Of a DNA stretch of 64,000 nucleotides, positions 43,517 to 53,081 are shown in pieces. Below the pieces are notes generated by a model that did no database searches, was not told the origin of the DNA, and saw nothing but the letters and a program-made list of their open reading frames with translations. The translations under genes were made by a program, and so were the position numbers. The stretch's first letter is position 1; the number at the start of each line of letters is the position of its first letter. Source of the DNA: Gulosibacter hominis (GTDB lineage: Bacteria; Actinomycetota; Actinomycetes; Actinomycetales; Microbacteriaceae); NCBI RefSeq assembly GCF_904842695.1, contig NZ_CAJGWQ010000002.1:124001-188000 (forward strand), written 5' to 3'.

Positions 43517-45106
43517 ATGGCCATGTTCGGGAATCTCTCTGACCGTCTCGTTGAAGCCCTCGGCAATCTGCGCTCGAAGGGCAAGCTCACGGCAGCCGAT
43601 GTCGACGGTACCGTTCGTGAAATCCGTCGCGCGCTGCTCGAGGCTGACGTCGCGCTACCGGTGGTGAAAGAGTTTGTTGCGCATGTGCGCGAGCGAGCGC
43701 TGAGCGACGATGTGAACCGGGCGCTCAACCCCGCCCAGCAGGTCGTGCAGATTGTGAACGAGGAGCTCATCCGCATCCTCGGCGGCGACCAGGCCCGAGC
43801 GCTGCAGCTGGCAAAACAACCGCCCACTGTCATCATGCTGGTGGGTCTGCAGGGTGCCGGTAAGACCACGCTGGCCGGAAAGCTCGCCAAGTGGCTGGTT
43901 GAACAAAAGCACTCGCCGATGCTCGTGGCTGCCGACCTGCAGCGTCCCAACGCGGTGACGCAGCTGCGGATTGTCGGTGACCAGGCAGGCGTCCCGGTGT
44001 TCTCGCCCGAACCCGGTAACGGTGTGGGCGATCCGGTGCGGGTGGCGCGCGAATCGATGCGGATCGCACGCGACAAGATGCACGATGTGGTCGTCATCGA
44101 CACCGCCGGTCGGCTCGGTGTTGACGAGGTGCTGATGCAGCAGGCCCGCGATATTCGCGATGTCACCCAGCCCGACGAAATTTTGTTCGTGATCGACTCG
44201 ATGATCGGTCAGGATGCGGTCGCAACTGCAAAAGCCTTCCATGACGGTGTCGGCTTCACCGGTGCTGTGCTGACCAAACTCGACGGTGACGCGCGCGGTG
44301 GCGCCGCGCTGTCGGTGGCGCAGACCACCGGGCAGCCGATTATGTTCGCGTCCACCGGCGAAAAGCTTGACGATTTCGAGGTGTTCCACCCAGACCGGAT
44401 GGCATCGCGCATCCTCAACATGGGTGACGTGCTCACCCTTATTGAGCAGGCGCAAAAGGCGTTCGATGAGGAAGAGGCGCGCAAAGCCGCCGAAAAACTT
44501 GCCAATGAGCAGTTCACGCTGAATGACTTCCTGAAGCAGATGCAGCAGATCCGCAAGGCTGGCAACTTCAAGAAGATGATCGCCATGCTGCCGGGCGTGC
44601 CAAAAGAAATGAAGGCCGCGGTTGACGACTTCGACGAATCGGCACTCGTGCGCATCGAGGCGATTATTCAGTCGATGACCCCGCTCGAGCGTGAACAGCC
44701 GAAGGTGCTTAACGGTTCGCGCCGGGCTCGTATCGCCCGCGGTTCGGGCACCTCGGTGAGCGAGGTCAACGACCTTGTGAAGCGCTTCGAGCAGATGGCA
44801 AAAATGATGAAAAACGTCGCTCGTGGCGGAATGCCGCAGATTCCCGGGATGCCGGGGATGGGGATGCCCGGCGGCGGGCGTGCCGCGCAGCGCAAGCAGG
44901 CGGCGAAACAAAAAAACAAGGGCAAGGGGCGGCGAGTGTCAGGCAACCCCGCCAAGCGCGAGGCGGCCGCTGAACAAGCCGCGACGAAGCAGTCTGGTGC
45001 GGCATTTGGCGGCAGCGCCTTTGGTGCCGGTGCCGGGGCTGGTGCCGCATCGGGTCAACCAACCCCGGAAGAGCTCGAAAAACTGCAGCGCTTCCTCAAG
45101 CAGTAG
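43517..45106 (+). CDS. ffh: Signal recognition particle protein Ffh
   Basis: The 529-residue GTPase binds signal sequences and SRP RNA. The N domain (1-90) leads to the G domain with GLQGAGKTTLAGKLA (about residue 110), DLQRPNAVTQL, DTAGRLGVDE, TKLDGDARGG and TGEKLDDFE, and then the methionine-rich M domain (about 300-440, MQQIRKAGNFKKMIAMLPG). The last 90 residues are a Gly/Ala/Lys-rich, low-complexity tail after GMPGMGMPGGG. The start is ATG at 43517 (MAMFGNL), with another ATG at 43523. It is convergent with trmD (13-base gap). Confidence 0.96.
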   Translation: MAMFGNLSDRLVEALGNLRSKGKLTAADVDGTVREIRRALLEADVALPVVKEFVAHVRERALSDDVNRALNPAQQVVQIVNEELIRILGGDQARALQLAKQPPTVIMLVGLQGAGKTTLAGKLAKWLVEQKHSPMLVAADLQRPNAVTQLRIVGDQAGVPVFSPEPGNGVGDPVRVARESMRIARDKMHDVVVIDTAGRLGVDEVLMQQARDIRDVTQPDEILFVIDSMIGQDAVATAKAFHDGVGFTGAVLTKLDGDARGGAALSVAQTTGQPIMFASTGEKLDDFEVFHPDRMASRILNMGDVLTLIEQAQKAFDEEEARKAAEKLANEQFTLNDFLKQMQQIRKAGNFKKMIAMLPGVPKEMKAAVDDFDESALVRIEAIIQSMTPLEREQPKVLNGSRRARIARGSGTSVSEVNDLVKRFEQMAKMMKNVARGGMPQIPGMPGMGMPGGGRAAQRKQAAKQKNKGKGRRVSGNPAKREAAAEQAATKQSGAAFGGSAFGAGAGAGAASGQPTPEELEKLQRFLKQ

Positions 45107-45119
45107 CGAAGCAGCTCGG

Positions 45120-45833
45120 CTACTGCTGTTCGCGCTGCCAGGCCTCGTAGAGATCGGGGCGCACACGTCGGGTGCGGTCAACCTGCTGTTCGCGACGCCA
45201 CTGCGCCACCCGACCGTGATGCCCCGAAAGCAACACTTCGGGCACCTCGTAGCCGCGCCACTGGGCAGGCTTGGTGTAGCTCGGATATTCGAGCAGCCCC
45301 TGCTCGTGTGATTCTTCAACGAGTGATTCGGGGTTTCCCACCACGCCCGGAACCAGCCGCCCAAACGCCTCGATCATGGCCATCACCGCCACCTCGCCGC
45401 CGTTGAGCACATAGTCGCCCAGTGAAATCAGTTCGACCCGTGCGCGAGTGGCCGCCCAATCGAACACGCGCTGATCAATACCTTCGTAGCGGCCGCATCC
45501 AAAAATGATGTGCGACTCGGCGGCGAATCGACGTGCGGTGGGCTGTCGGAACACTTCGCCAGCGGGGGATGGAAAAACAATCAGCGGCGGCTCGTCCGAC
45601 TCGCTCGCCTGCAAGATCGCATCGAGTGTTTCACCCCACGGCTCGGGTTTCATGACCATGCCCGCACCACCTCCGTAGGGGGTGTCGTCAACGGTGCGGT
45701 GTCGATCGTGGGTGGCATCGCGCAGGTCGTGCACGTGCAGGTCGATGATGCCGCGCTCGCGCGCTTTGCCCAAAAGCGAAATGTCGAGGATGTCGAAAAA
45801 CTCGGGAAAGATCGTGATGATATCGACGCGCAT
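45120..45833 (-). CDS. trmD: tRNA (guanine(37)-N1)-methyltransferase
   Basis: The 237-residue SPOUT-class enzyme methylates G37 next to the anticodon to prevent frameshifting. It begins [14 protein letters not shown], has [30 protein letters not shown] and [21 protein letters not shown], which form the SAM trefoil knot. The start codon overlaps the stop of the upstream MOP-type gene by one base (TAATG), so it is the last gene of rpsP-KH-rimM-(membrane protein)-trmD. The membrane protein gene is an extra insertion in this usually fixed series. Confidence 0.96.
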   Translation of the reverse strand: MRVDIITIFPEFFDILDISLLGKARERGIIDLHVHDLRDATHDRHRTVDDTPYGGGAGMVMKPEPWGETLDAILQASESDEPPLIVFPSPAGEVFRQPTARRFAAESHIIFGCGRYEGIDQRVFDWAATRARVELISLGDYVLNGGEVAVMAMIEAFGRLVPGVVGNPESLVEESHEQGLLEYPSYTKPAQWRGYEVPEVLLSGHHGRVAQWRREQQVDRTRRVRPDLYEAWQREQQ

Positions 45834-47245
45834 TAGTGACTCAAATATTTGGCGGGTTCGGGCGAGGGGGAGGGGTGGGGCGTGACCGGTGTGATGCCGT
45901 CACGCATCCCGGTGGCAAGCTGGGTGATGACGCCGGCAAGTGCCCCGGTGAGCAGCGCAGTAGTAGTGGCGGTGAGCGGATCTGCCACCACCAGCAGCAC
46001 CGCGACGGTGGTGAGCAGGGCTACCGACCAACCGGCAGTATCGGCCCGATAGTTGTGATGGGCGCGCACCGCGGCCGAGGTGATGTACAGCATCGCGGTT
46101 GCCGCCGCACCGAGGCTGAGCAACAAAATGGCCTCGCCGCTGAGCGAATAGGTGGGGCCGAACAGCTGCAGCAGGATCGGGCCGAGGAACCACAGCAGGG
46201 CGCTTACCGGGAGACCGAGCGCGACCACCCAAATCGTTGGGACCAACAGTGCGGCGATCCCGCGGTGCTGTCGCTCATGGAAGTAGGCGGTGAGCGCGTT
46301 CTGGAAGGAGGTTACCGGGGTGAGCATAGCGCCGCGCACCATGGTGAGTGCGAGCATCAGGTTTCCGAGTACGAGCGGTTCGATATCCGGCTGCAAAAAC
46401 CGCAGCAGAGCCGGGGCCCCGGCAATCAGTGCGCTGGGTATCGCCGACCGACCAGTGGCGGCCAGTGCAACCAGCAAAAACTGCGGCATCGGCAGATCGG
46501 TGCGCAGCTTACGACAGGCTCGTCCGGCCGGTGTGGCAAAGAGCATGATCGGAGTGACGATGGCGCCGGCGATCGCGGCATACATGAGCCCCGAAACAAT
46601 ATCGCCAAAACAGGCGGCAACAATCACCACGAGCAGCCGCGCGGCAGCCTCAGCGCTGATCAACCAGCCGAACGCCTGCCAGCGGCCAGTGCCGCTGAGC
46701 AGTCCCGCCAGGGCCGCCTGCAGCACCACCAGCCCCGCCGAAACTGCAAATAGCAGGGTGGCCAGGGGCTGCGCCATTCCCACAAGCAGCACCGGCGCCC
46801 ACAGCGGGGATGCAGCGGCGGTCAGTGCCGTTACGAGCGTGCCCGCCCACAGTGCGGCAACCACCGGCCGCGCGCCGGGCTCGTTTGGACTGGTCGGAAA
46901 CGGGTCGGGAACGGTTCGTTCGCGCCCCGCGAGGATTTCATCGGCGGTGCGATCTTCAATAACCGTGAGACCGAGCGGACCGCTTGAAATAACGAGTTCT
47001 TCGGCGTCGTCGATGCCGTTGTCATTTGCATCAATGATCGGTCGGCCCTGCTGCGCGCCCGCGCGGCGCACACCGGCCGAGGTAGTGCGCATAAAACCCT
47101 GCAACGAGGCGATTACCGCGAAACAGAGCGACCAGAGCACGATGAATTCGGTGAACCGATCGGCCGTGAGCGTGGTCGCTGCAATAAATACGACAACGTA
47201 GGCGAGCACCCCAGAGCCCACTGTCGCGAACGTAACCCAACGCAT
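45833..47245 (-). CDS. MOP-superfamily-like membrane protein (polysaccharide/lipid flippase type) with DxNDNGxDD loop
   Basis: The 470-residue protein has about twelve membrane helices and looks like the Wzx/MATE (MOP) exporters of lipid-linked sugars, but I cannot assign a substrate. Between helices 2 and 3 lies a hydrophilic stretch of about 80 residues with [13 protein letters not shown], which resembles a calcium-binding loop of the EF-hand/thrombospondin type 3 kind. It is inserted between rimM and trmD, with TAATG coupling to trmD and an 88-base gap, carrying tandem repeats, after rimM. It ends in a Pro/Ser-rich tail. Confidence 0.7.
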   Translation of the reverse strand: MRWVTFATVGSGVLAYVVVFIAATTLTADRFTEFIVLWSLCFAVIASLQGFMRTTSAGVRRAGAQQGRPIIDANDNGIDDAEELVISSGPLGLTVIEDRTADEILAGRERTVPDPFPTSPNEPGARPVVAALWAGTLVTALTAAASPLWAPVLLVGMAQPLATLLFAVSAGLVVLQAALAGLLSGTGRWQAFGWLISAEAAARLLVVIVAACFGDIVSGLMYAAIAGAIVTPIMLFATPAGRACRKLRTDLPMPQFLLVALAATGRSAIPSALIAGAPALLRFLQPDIEPLVLGNLMLALTMVRGAMLTPVTSFQNALTAYFHERQHRGIAALLVPTIWVVALGLPVSALLWFLGPILLQLFGPTYSLSGEAILLLSLGAAATAMLYITSAAVRAHHNYRADTAGWSVALLTTVAVLLVVADPLTATTTALLTGALAGVITQLATGMRDGITPVTPHPSPSPEPAKYLSH

Positions 47246-47269
47246 CCGTCAACTCACCGATCTATCTGT

Positions 47270-47329
47270 AAAAGTGCTTCCTGCGAAAGTGCTTCTTGTG
47301 AAAGCGCTTCCTGAGAAAGTGCTGGTAGC
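47270..47329. repeat. Four tandem 15-bp repeats between rimM and the MOP-like gene
   Basis: The units, read on the plus strand, follow GAAAGTGCTTCCTGC with one to five changes (the first begins with A, the last diverges after GAAAGTGCT). Each holds a GAAAG-x-GCTTC core that can fold on itself. On the minus (coding) strand the array lies just after the rimM stop and 25 bases before the next start, so it may act on mRNA stability or translation of the downstream genes. Confidence 0.8.
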
Positions 47330-47333
47330 AACA

Positions 47334-47882
47334 CTAGTCGGTATTTATGTCGAACAGTCCCCCGGGCGGAGTCACGGTAATGGTGCTGTTTGAGATGTTG
47401 ACCTCGGGCACAATTTCTTTGACAAACGGCACGAAGACATCGCCGGTATCGGTTTTGACCACGATGAGGTCTTGGGCGGGGAAGTGGTCGACGCGGACGA
47501 CGGTACCCACGGCCTCGCCGGCAACCATGACGGTGAGGCCGATCAGTTCGTGGTCGTACCAGGTGTCGGGGTCAAGCTCTTCGGTGTCGTCTTTATCAAC
47601 CCAGAGAATCGCGCGGATGAGCGTCTCGGCAGTGGTGCGGTCTTCGACACCCTCGAAAAAAACAACCGGCGCGTCATTGAACCAGCGCAACTCGCGCAGC
47701 ACAATCGACTTTCCCCGCCAGGGTGAATCGATGGGCACCTGCAGCGAGAACGAGGCTCCGGGTACGAAACGACGCTCGGGTTCATCGGTGTACAGCTCGA
47801 GCTTGATCGCGCCCTTGAGGCCGTGAGCCTTGACTAGCCGGCCGACGCGAAGCTGCGTGATACCGGACTGCTTGGGAGTCAA
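47334..47882 (-). CDS. rimM: Ribosome maturation factor RimM
   Basis: The 182-residue protein assists 30S subunit maturation and binds S19. It shows the N-terminal beta-barrel motif RVGRLVKAHGLKGAIKLELYTDEPE and the C-terminal PRC-barrel region LIGLTVMVAGEAVGTVVRVDHFPAQDLIVV with VPFVKEIVPEV. Two bases separate its start from the KH gene stop, so they form one operon with rpsP. Confidence 0.95.
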   Translation of the reverse strand: MTPKQSGITQLRVGRLVKAHGLKGAIKLELYTDEPERRFVPGASFSLQVPIDSPWRGKSIVLRELRWFNDAPVVFFEGVEDRTTAETLIRAILWVDKDDTEELDPDTWYDHELIGLTVMVAGEAVGTVVRVDHFPAQDLIVVKTDTGDVFVPFVKEIVPEVNISNSTITVTPPGGLFDINTD

Positions 47883-47884
47883 GG

Positions 47885-48115
47885 TTAGTCATCCGCCACG
47901 TCGACGCGGACGCGGCGGCCATCGGCGAGCGCGGTCACCAGGGTACGCAACGCCTTGGCGGTGCGGCCCTGACGGCCGATGACGCGGCCGAGGTCCTCGT
48001 GATGGACATGTACCACGAGGACCTCGCCGCGAGAGGTTTCGCGCGCGTCCACTCGGACATCGTCAGGTCGATTGACGATGCCTCGTACCAGGTGTTCGAG
48101 TGCGGACGCGAGCAT
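47885..48115 (-). CDS. KH-domain RNA-binding protein
   Basis: The 76-residue protein of the UPF0109/KhpA type has the KH GxxG loop as GRVIGRQGRTAKALRTL (about residues 42-58). It is nearly always encoded between rpsP and rimM, as here, with two-base gaps on both sides. KhpA proteins bind RNA widely and affect cell division and translation in other Gram-positives. Confidence 0.93.
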   Translation of the reverse strand: MLASALEHLVRGIVNRPDDVRVDARETSRGEVLVVHVHHEDLGRVIGRQGRTAKALRTLVTALADGRRVRVDVADD

Positions 48116-48117
48116 GA

Positions 48118-48564
48118 CTACGCCTCGGTGTTCTCGGCGTCGTCAGTTGCTTCAGTAGCTTCGGCTTCGCCCTCGGCAGCTGCTTCTTCTTCGGCAGCGG
48201 CGGGAGCCTCAGCCTCAGCCTTGGGCTTGAGCACCGGCTTCTTGTTGGCGTCAGCCTCGAAGATCTCCTTCTCGGGCTGTCCCTGAACGGTCGACTCGGT
48301 CGAGCCTTCGCCGGTGAACTTACCCCAGTCACCGGTCAGCTTGAGCAGTGCGAGCACGGCCTCGGTGGGCTGAGCGCCGACCGAAAGCCAGTACTGAGCG
48401 CGCTCCGAGTCGATCTCGATGACCGAAGGCTGGTGGGTGGGGTGGTACTTGCCGATTTCTTCGATAACGCGACCGTCGCGCTTGGTGCGCGAGTCGGCCA
48501 CAACGACGCGGTAGAACGGTGACCGGATCTTACCGAACCGCTTCAGACGAATCTTGACAGACAC
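48118..48564 (-). CDS. rpsP: 30S ribosomal protein S16
   Basis: The 148-residue protein starts [20 protein letters not shown] and keeps the S16 core [13 protein letters not shown] and [11 protein letters not shown] (to about residue 85). The remaining 60 residues form an Ala/Glu-rich tail found in many actinobacterial S16 proteins. A GGAGAC ribosome-binding site precedes the ATG. It is the first gene of the reverse-strand operon rpsP-KH-rimM-MOP-trmD. Confidence 0.96.
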   Translation of the reverse strand: MSVKIRLKRFGKIRSPFYRVVVADSRTKRDGRVIEEIGKYHPTHQPSVIEIDSERAQYWLSVGAQPTEAVLALLKLTGDWGKFTGEGSTESTVQGQPEKEIFEADANKKPVLKPKAEAEAPAAAEEEAAAEGEAEATEATDDAENTEA

Positions 48565-48754
48565 GTGTCTCCTGTAGGTGTTGATGAAAAATTCTGAGCA
48601 TCACAATCAACGGCGTGGGGCGCCATCATTCTGGGGCTCTGGACTGCTGCGCGTTACGAAGAGAGGGTCGTTGACACAGACTCAGCTGTCTATTGTTGCA
48701 GATTTCCACCCAGTTCTGCCAGACCAAAACGAACGCGGTGCATGAGCGCCTACG

Positions 48755-49855
48755 ATGAATGTCATGCATTTCGCGAATTCACGGCGTTCCACTCTCGGGA
48801 TTGAGTGGGAATTGGCGCTGGTCGACCCCGTAACCGGTGACCTGGTGGGGCGCGGCGCCGAGGTTGTGGCAGCCGCAGCCAATCAGCACATCGCCGGCGA
48901 ATTTCTCACCAACACGGTCGAACTGGTTACCGGTGTGTGTGACACCGTGCCGGCAGCTACCGCCGAGCTGCGCCAGCTGCGTGATGAGCTGATGGTCACG
49001 CTTGACCGCCTGGGTCTCGGCGCAATCGGCACCGGTACGCATCCCTGGGCCGATTGGCAATTGCAGACCCTCGCCCCCGACGACCGCTATTTGCGCGTCG
49101 TTGATCGAGCCCGCCAGTGGGGGCGGCAGCTTTCGATTTGGGGACTGCACATTCACGTTGGGCTGACCTCGCGCGATCACGTAGTGCCAGCGATGCACGC
49201 GGTGTTGGCCGACCTGCCGCTGATGCTGGCGCTCACCGCATCCAGCCCGTTCTGGGAGGGGAAAGACACCGGTTTTGCCTCGCATCGCAGCATGCTGTTT
49301 CAGCAGCTGCCATCGGCGGGGCTGCCACCGCGGCTGGATGATTGGCACGAGCTTGACCGCACCGTTTCGGGGATGCTCGCCTCGGGTGCGCTCTTGGATG
49401 AGCGTGAACTGCGCTGGGACGTGCGGCCAGCCGGCCGTTTCGGCACCCTTGAAGTGCGGGTGTTTGATGCGCCGTCGACCGTAACCGAGGTCGGCGCGGC
49501 AGCCGCATTCGTGCAGTGCGTCGTTGAAGAAACGGTGCGAGCGCTCGAGCGCGGTCGGCCGCTGCGGGCGCTGCCGGAGTGGGCGGTGATTGAAAACAAA
49601 TTCCGGGCGGCCAGATACGGGCTCGACACCGAGTTCATCATCAATGCCGACGGTGGGCTCGAGCCGGGCCGTGATCTGATGGCGCGGCGAATCGACGAGC
49701 TGCTGCCGATCGCGAACGATTTGGGATGCGACTCAAAACTGGTGAACTCACTGGCCGTTGCGGAGAGTAATGGCGCCGACCACCAGCGCAGCCCGATGCG
49801 CACGCACAGTCGCAGCGGCATGATTGAGGCGATGCGCACCGCACTGCGGCAGTAG
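48755..49855 (+). CDS. YbdK-type carboxylate-amine ligase (glutamate-cysteine ligase family 2)
   Basis: The 366-residue enzyme belongs to the GCS2 group. It shows the N-terminal STLGIEWELALVD (metal and ATP ligands), the HIHVGL motif, and LRWDVRPAGRFGTLEVRVFDAPST. Family members have weak glutamate-cysteine ligase activity. As actinobacteria use mycothiol rather than glutathione, the true substrate is unclear. ATG at 48755 is used, with a second in-frame ATG at 48764. It is divergent from rpsP. Confidence 0.9.
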   Translation: MNVMHFANSRRSTLGIEWELALVDPVTGDLVGRGAEVVAAAANQHIAGEFLTNTVELVTGVCDTVPAATAELRQLRDELMVTLDRLGLGAIGTGTHPWADWQLQTLAPDDRYLRVVDRARQWGRQLSIWGLHIHVGLTSRDHVVPAMHAVLADLPLMLALTASSPFWEGKDTGFASHRSMLFQQLPSAGLPPRLDDWHELDRTVSGMLASGALLDERELRWDVRPAGRFGTLEVRVFDAPSTVTEVGAAAAFVQCVVEETVRALERGRPLRALPEWAVIENKFRAARYGLDTEFIINADGGLEPGRDLMARRIDELLPIANDLGCDSKLVNSLAVAESNGADHQRSPMRTHSRSGMIEAMRTALRQ

Positions 49856-49937
49856 CACGGCAACAAATGGACTGTGCCCAGAGCGAAACTGGGGAAAATT
49901 GCCGCCGGCACACGGGATGGGCGGGTAGCGTAAAAGC

Positions 49938-50573
49938 ATGACTTCCGGTGCTCGTTCTTCGGCTATGGCGCGTGTGATGCAGTTCATGCGTCCGGCGGCG
50001 CCGTTCATTGTTGCGATTTGGACCGTGGGTGCATGGCTCGTGATGCGACAGAGTGCCACCGGCTTCCTCGCGCTGTTTATTACGGTGCCGGTCGGGTTTT
50101 TGCAGCTGGCGACCCTCGGTTTCCTGTTCTGGTTGCGGCCGAGTGCGCGGCTGTCAGGCAGCTACCGCACCGAAGACCTGCTCTGGTATTTCGGCACATT
50201 CGCGCTGTGGCTGATCGGAGCGGTGATGCCCTCAGCGGCGGCGGCGGGGCTGGTGCAGATTCTGGCATTCCTCGTGGGTGCGGTGGCGATCTACCGCATT
50301 GGTCGCAGCGCGCAGGAAGAAAACGTTAACGCCATGCGGCACCGCTTTGAGCAGGGTGGCTCGGATCAATTTGGCGACCCGGCGGCCGATTCGCCCTCCG
50401 GCTGGGGGCACGCTCGCATCATCACCATCAACACCACTCCCACCCGCCGGGGCGACTCGGTGGGGCACCAAATGGAAGTGGTCGATGGTGAAATCATTGA
50501 CGAACCCAACCCGCGCATCCGACGCGGTGACGATCCGGATGAGTGGACGGCGCGCCCTCACCGCGACAGCTAG
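49938..50573 (+). CDS. Hypothetical membrane protein
   Basis: The 211-residue protein has four hydrophobic segments (about residues 22-36, 42-66, 85-100 and 105-122), followed by a soluble, acidic tail of about 90 residues with VVDGEIIDE and many Arg and Asp. No family motif is recognised. It lies between the YbdK-like ligase and rplS. The good start context and normal codon use support a real gene. Confidence 0.7.
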   Translation: MTSGARSSAMARVMQFMRPAAPFIVAIWTVGAWLVMRQSATGFLALFITVPVGFLQLATLGFLFWLRPSARLSGSYRTEDLLWYFGTFALWLIGAVMPSAAAAGLVQILAFLVGAVAIYRIGRSAQEENVNAMRHRFEQGGSDQFGDPAADSPSGWGHARIITINTTPTRRGDSVGHQMEVVDGEIIDEPNPRIRRGDDPDEWTARPHRDS

Positions 50574-50753
50574 GGCGATTATTTACCTCCGACTGGGGCA
50601 ATAAGCCCCCGTCAGCTCTTGCCTCGAGCCTGCAAATTGTGGAAGAATAATCGCTTGTGCCGCGGCTCGACTCTGCCTCAGGGGACAATCAGCCGACGAG
50701 CGCACAACACCAGTCTTTTTATTCGCGCCGACCTGAGGCGGGCGAGAGAGTGA

Positions 50754-51110
50754 ATGACCAAAATGGCCAATCTCATTGACCAGATCGACGCACAGTCGCT
50801 GAAGGACGTCCCCGATTTCCGTCCCGGTGACACCGTCAAGGTGCACGTCAACATCGTTGAAGGTAACCGTTCGCGTGTCCAGGTGTTCCAGGGCGTTGTG
50901 CTCGGCCGTCAGGGCGCCGGCATCGGCGAGACCTTTACCGTGCGCAAGGTGAGCTTCCAGGTGGGTGTGGAGCGTGTGTTCCCCGTTCACTCGCCGATCA
51001 TCGAAAAGATCGAGGTTGTTAGCCGCGGTGACGTTCGCCGTGCGAAGCTCTACTACCTCCGTGACCGCCACGGCAAGGCTGCGAAGATTCGCGAGAAGCG
51101 CGCCAACTAG
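50754..51110 (+). CDS. rplS: 50S ribosomal protein L19
   Basis: The 118-residue protein has L19 features: [42 protein letters not shown] and [17 protein letters not shown]. It sits at the subunit interface. GCGAGAGAG forms the ribosome-binding site. The 180-base leader contains CGGG- and T-rich stretches but no leader element I can name. A strong terminator follows. Confidence 0.96.
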   Translation: MTKMANLIDQIDAQSLKDVPDFRPGDTVKVHVNIVEGNRSRVQVFQGVVLGRQGAGIGETFTVRKVSFQVGVERVFPVHSPIIEKIEVVSRGDVRRAKLYYLRDRHGKAAKIREKRAN

Positions 51111-51117
51111 TTGCTTG

Positions 51118-51190
51118 GGATGCCGATATTCATTCGGTATCCAACAAAAAATCGACGGCCACCGCAGCAATACCCGCGGTGGCCGTCGCT
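51118..51190 (+). terminator. Terminator pair after rplS
   Basis: A first hairpin GGATGCCGA/TCGGTATCC (51118-51142, one G-U pair) is followed by AACAAAAAA. A second, with a perfect 13-bp stem CGACGGCCACCGC/GCGGTGGCCGTCG (51153-51165 and 51176-51188), is followed by CTTTAC. Together they probably end the rplS message before lepB. Confidence 0.8.
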
Positions 51191-51232
51191 TTACATTAGA
51201 CTGCGGTGGCCACCTAAGAGCGAGGAGATGGA

Positions 51233-52066
51233 TTGAGCGACGGCTACAAATTGCCTGAGCTGTCGCCGGATGAACCCGGTGGGCCAGACTTGCTCGCCCC
51301 GTACCGGCACGGTGTCGGCAACCGACACCGCGCGAACGAACACCTGCAGCTTGACGCGAACGGCAAAGTGACCCGGGCCGACGGCGGCGGCTCGTTTTTG
51401 CGGGATGTCTTCGTGATCATGGCGCTGGCAATCGTGATCTCGATTGTCGTCAAAACGTTTTTCCTGCGCCCCTTCGCGATCCCATCCGGGTCGATGCGCA
51501 ACACGCTCGTTGAAGGCGACCGCGTACTGGTCAATCTGCTCTCGCCGAACGTCATCGACATCAATCGTGGCGATGTGATCGTGTTCAAAGACCCCGGCGG
51601 CTGGCTGCCGGAGATGTCCCAGCCCGAAAAGCCCTTCCCTACAGCCATCATTGATGGCGCGCTCGAGCTTGTTGGTTTGAAAGCCGAAGAATCGACCGGC
51701 CACCTGATTAAACGTGTCATCGGTCTGCCCGGTGACCACGTTGTGTGCTGCAACGCATACGGGCAGCTCGAAATTAATGATGTGGCAATCGATGAGCCCT
51801 ACATCATTCGGCCCAGTGGCGAAAACGCGAGCGGCATCAACTTTGATGTGACGGTTCCTGAACGGTCGGTTTGGGTGATGGGCGACAACCGCTACAACTC
51901 AGAAGACTCTCGTTTTCACGAAAATACCCCGACACGCGGGTTCGTGCCCTATGACGATATTGTCGGGCAGGCTTTCGTTATTAACTGGCCACTCGACCGG
52001 TTTAGCTGGATTGATAGCTCGTCGCAAACATTCGTGAATGTGCCATCGCGCGAGCCGCAGCCGTGA
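51233..52066 (+). CDS. lepB: Signal peptidase I
   Basis: The 277-residue type I signal peptidase has one membrane helix (about residues 60-82) after a cytoplasmic N-terminus. Catalytic Ser87 is in IPSGSMRNTL and Lys160 in LIKRVIGLPGD; the later VWVMGDNRYNSEDSR box also fits. The start is a TTG with GAGGAG nine bases before it. It removes Sec signal peptides on the outer membrane face. Its stop overlaps the rnhB GTG (GTGA). Confidence 0.95.
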   Translation: MSDGYKLPELSPDEPGGPDLLAPYRHGVGNRHRANEHLQLDANGKVTRADGGGSFLRDVFVIMALAIVISIVVKTFFLRPFAIPSGSMRNTLVEGDRVLVNLLSPNVIDINRGDVIVFKDPGGWLPEMSQPEKPFPTAIIDGALELVGLKAEESTGHLIKRVIGLPGDHVVCCNAYGQLEINDVAIDEPYIIRPSGENASGINFDVTVPERSVWVMGDNRYNSEDSRFHENTPTRGFVPYDDIVGQAFVINWPLDRFSWIDSSSQTFVNVPSREPQP

Positions 52067-52713
52067 CCGAGCCCACACTCGAAATTGAACGGCAGCTGCT
52101 CACCGAACACGAACTCGTAATCGGGGTCGATGAGGTGGGGCGCGGAGCCCTCGCCGGGCCGGTAGCTGTGGGAGCCTGTGTGATCGGCGCCGCCCAACTC
52201 GAACAGGGCGCGCCCGCCGGTCTGCGTGATTCGAAGCTACTGACCGCCAAACGCCGCCTCGCTATCGAACCCGAGGCGCGTGCCTGGGCGCTCGCGAGCG
52301 CACTGGGGTGGGCGAGCGCCGCCGAAATCGACGAGTACGGCATCGGCAGCTGCCTTGCCAGCGCCGCCATTCGCGCCCTCGCTGAGCTGTGGCAGCAGGG
52401 CATCCCGGTCGACCGTGCGGTCATCCTGCTCGACGGCACCCACGACTGGCTCACCGGCGCGATGCAGCATCCGCTGCCGGTGATCGTACGACCGAAAGCC
52501 GACCGTGATTGCGCATCCGTGGCGGCAGCATCGGTGATCGCCAAGGTCGCTCGTGACCGGCACATGAACGAACTACTCACCGCCCAACCCGAGTGGCAGG
52601 TGTACGGCTGGGATAGCAACGTTGGTTATGGGTCGGTCAAACATCGCACCGCAATTCAGCAGCACGGGCCCTGCCCCCAGCATCGACGCACCTGGCTCAC
52701 GAAGATCATCTAA
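52063..52713 (+). CDS. rnhB: Ribonuclease HII
   Basis: The 216-residue enzyme cleaves RNA in RNA-DNA hybrids and removes single ribonucleotides from DNA. The acidic metal site begins with GVDEVGRGALAGPV (about residues 20-33), DSKLLTAKRR follows, and VILLDGTHDWL and KADRDCASVAAASVIAKVARDR hold further ligands. The GTG start is coupled to lepB. Length and neighbours are typical. Confidence 0.95.
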   Translation: MTEPTLEIERQLLTEHELVIGVDEVGRGALAGPVAVGACVIGAAQLEQGAPAGLRDSKLLTAKRRLAIEPEARAWALASALGWASAAEIDEYGIGSCLASAAIRALAELWQQGIPVDRAVILLDGTHDWLTGAMQHPLPVIVRPKADRDCASVAAASVIAKVARDRHMNELLTAQPEWQVYGWDSNVGYGSVKHRTAIQQHGPCPQHRRTWLTKII

Positions 52714-52757
52714 CGCATCCTGGCCGGCGGCTGCGCGCTGGCGTACCATCGAAAGTT

Positions 52758-53081
52758 ATGAACGAAGAGGCATTCGACGACTATGAGCGCGGGCTCGAGC
52801 TTGCGCTTTTTCAGGAATACCGCGATGTCGTCAACCAATTTAAATACGTTGTCGAAACCGAGCGCCGGTTCTATCTTGCCAATGAGGTGGAATTTGCTCG
52901 TCAGGATGCCGCCAACGACTTCTACTTTGAGCTCACCATGCGCGACGTGTGGGTGTGGGATATTTACCGTTCCGACCGCTTCGTGAAACAGGTGCGGGTG
53001 CTCACCTTCAAAGATGTCAACGTTGAAGAGCTCAACGCCCACGATTTTGAGCTGCCGAAAGAACTCTCACTCGACGACTAG
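52758..53081 (+). CDS. DUF2469 domain-containing protein
   Basis: This 107-residue acidic protein, with EEAFDDYERGLELALFQEYRDVV and VWDIYRSDRF, is a member of the actinobacterial DUF2469 family that usually follows rnhB. The function is unknown. It overlaps the convergent ThDP-enzyme gene by four bases. In related genomes yraN follows here; in this one a four-gene module intervenes. Confidence 0.92.
   Translation: MNEEAFDDYERGLELALFQEYRDVVNQFKYVVETERRFYLANEVEFARQDAANDFYFELTMRDVWVWDIYRSDRFVKQVRVLTFKDVNVEELNAHDFELPKELSLDD

Noticed and set aside
50590-50625. GGGGC-AATAA-GCCCC hairpin after the hypothetical membrane gene
   Set aside because: Only five base pairs and no U-run, so it is too weak to call a terminator.
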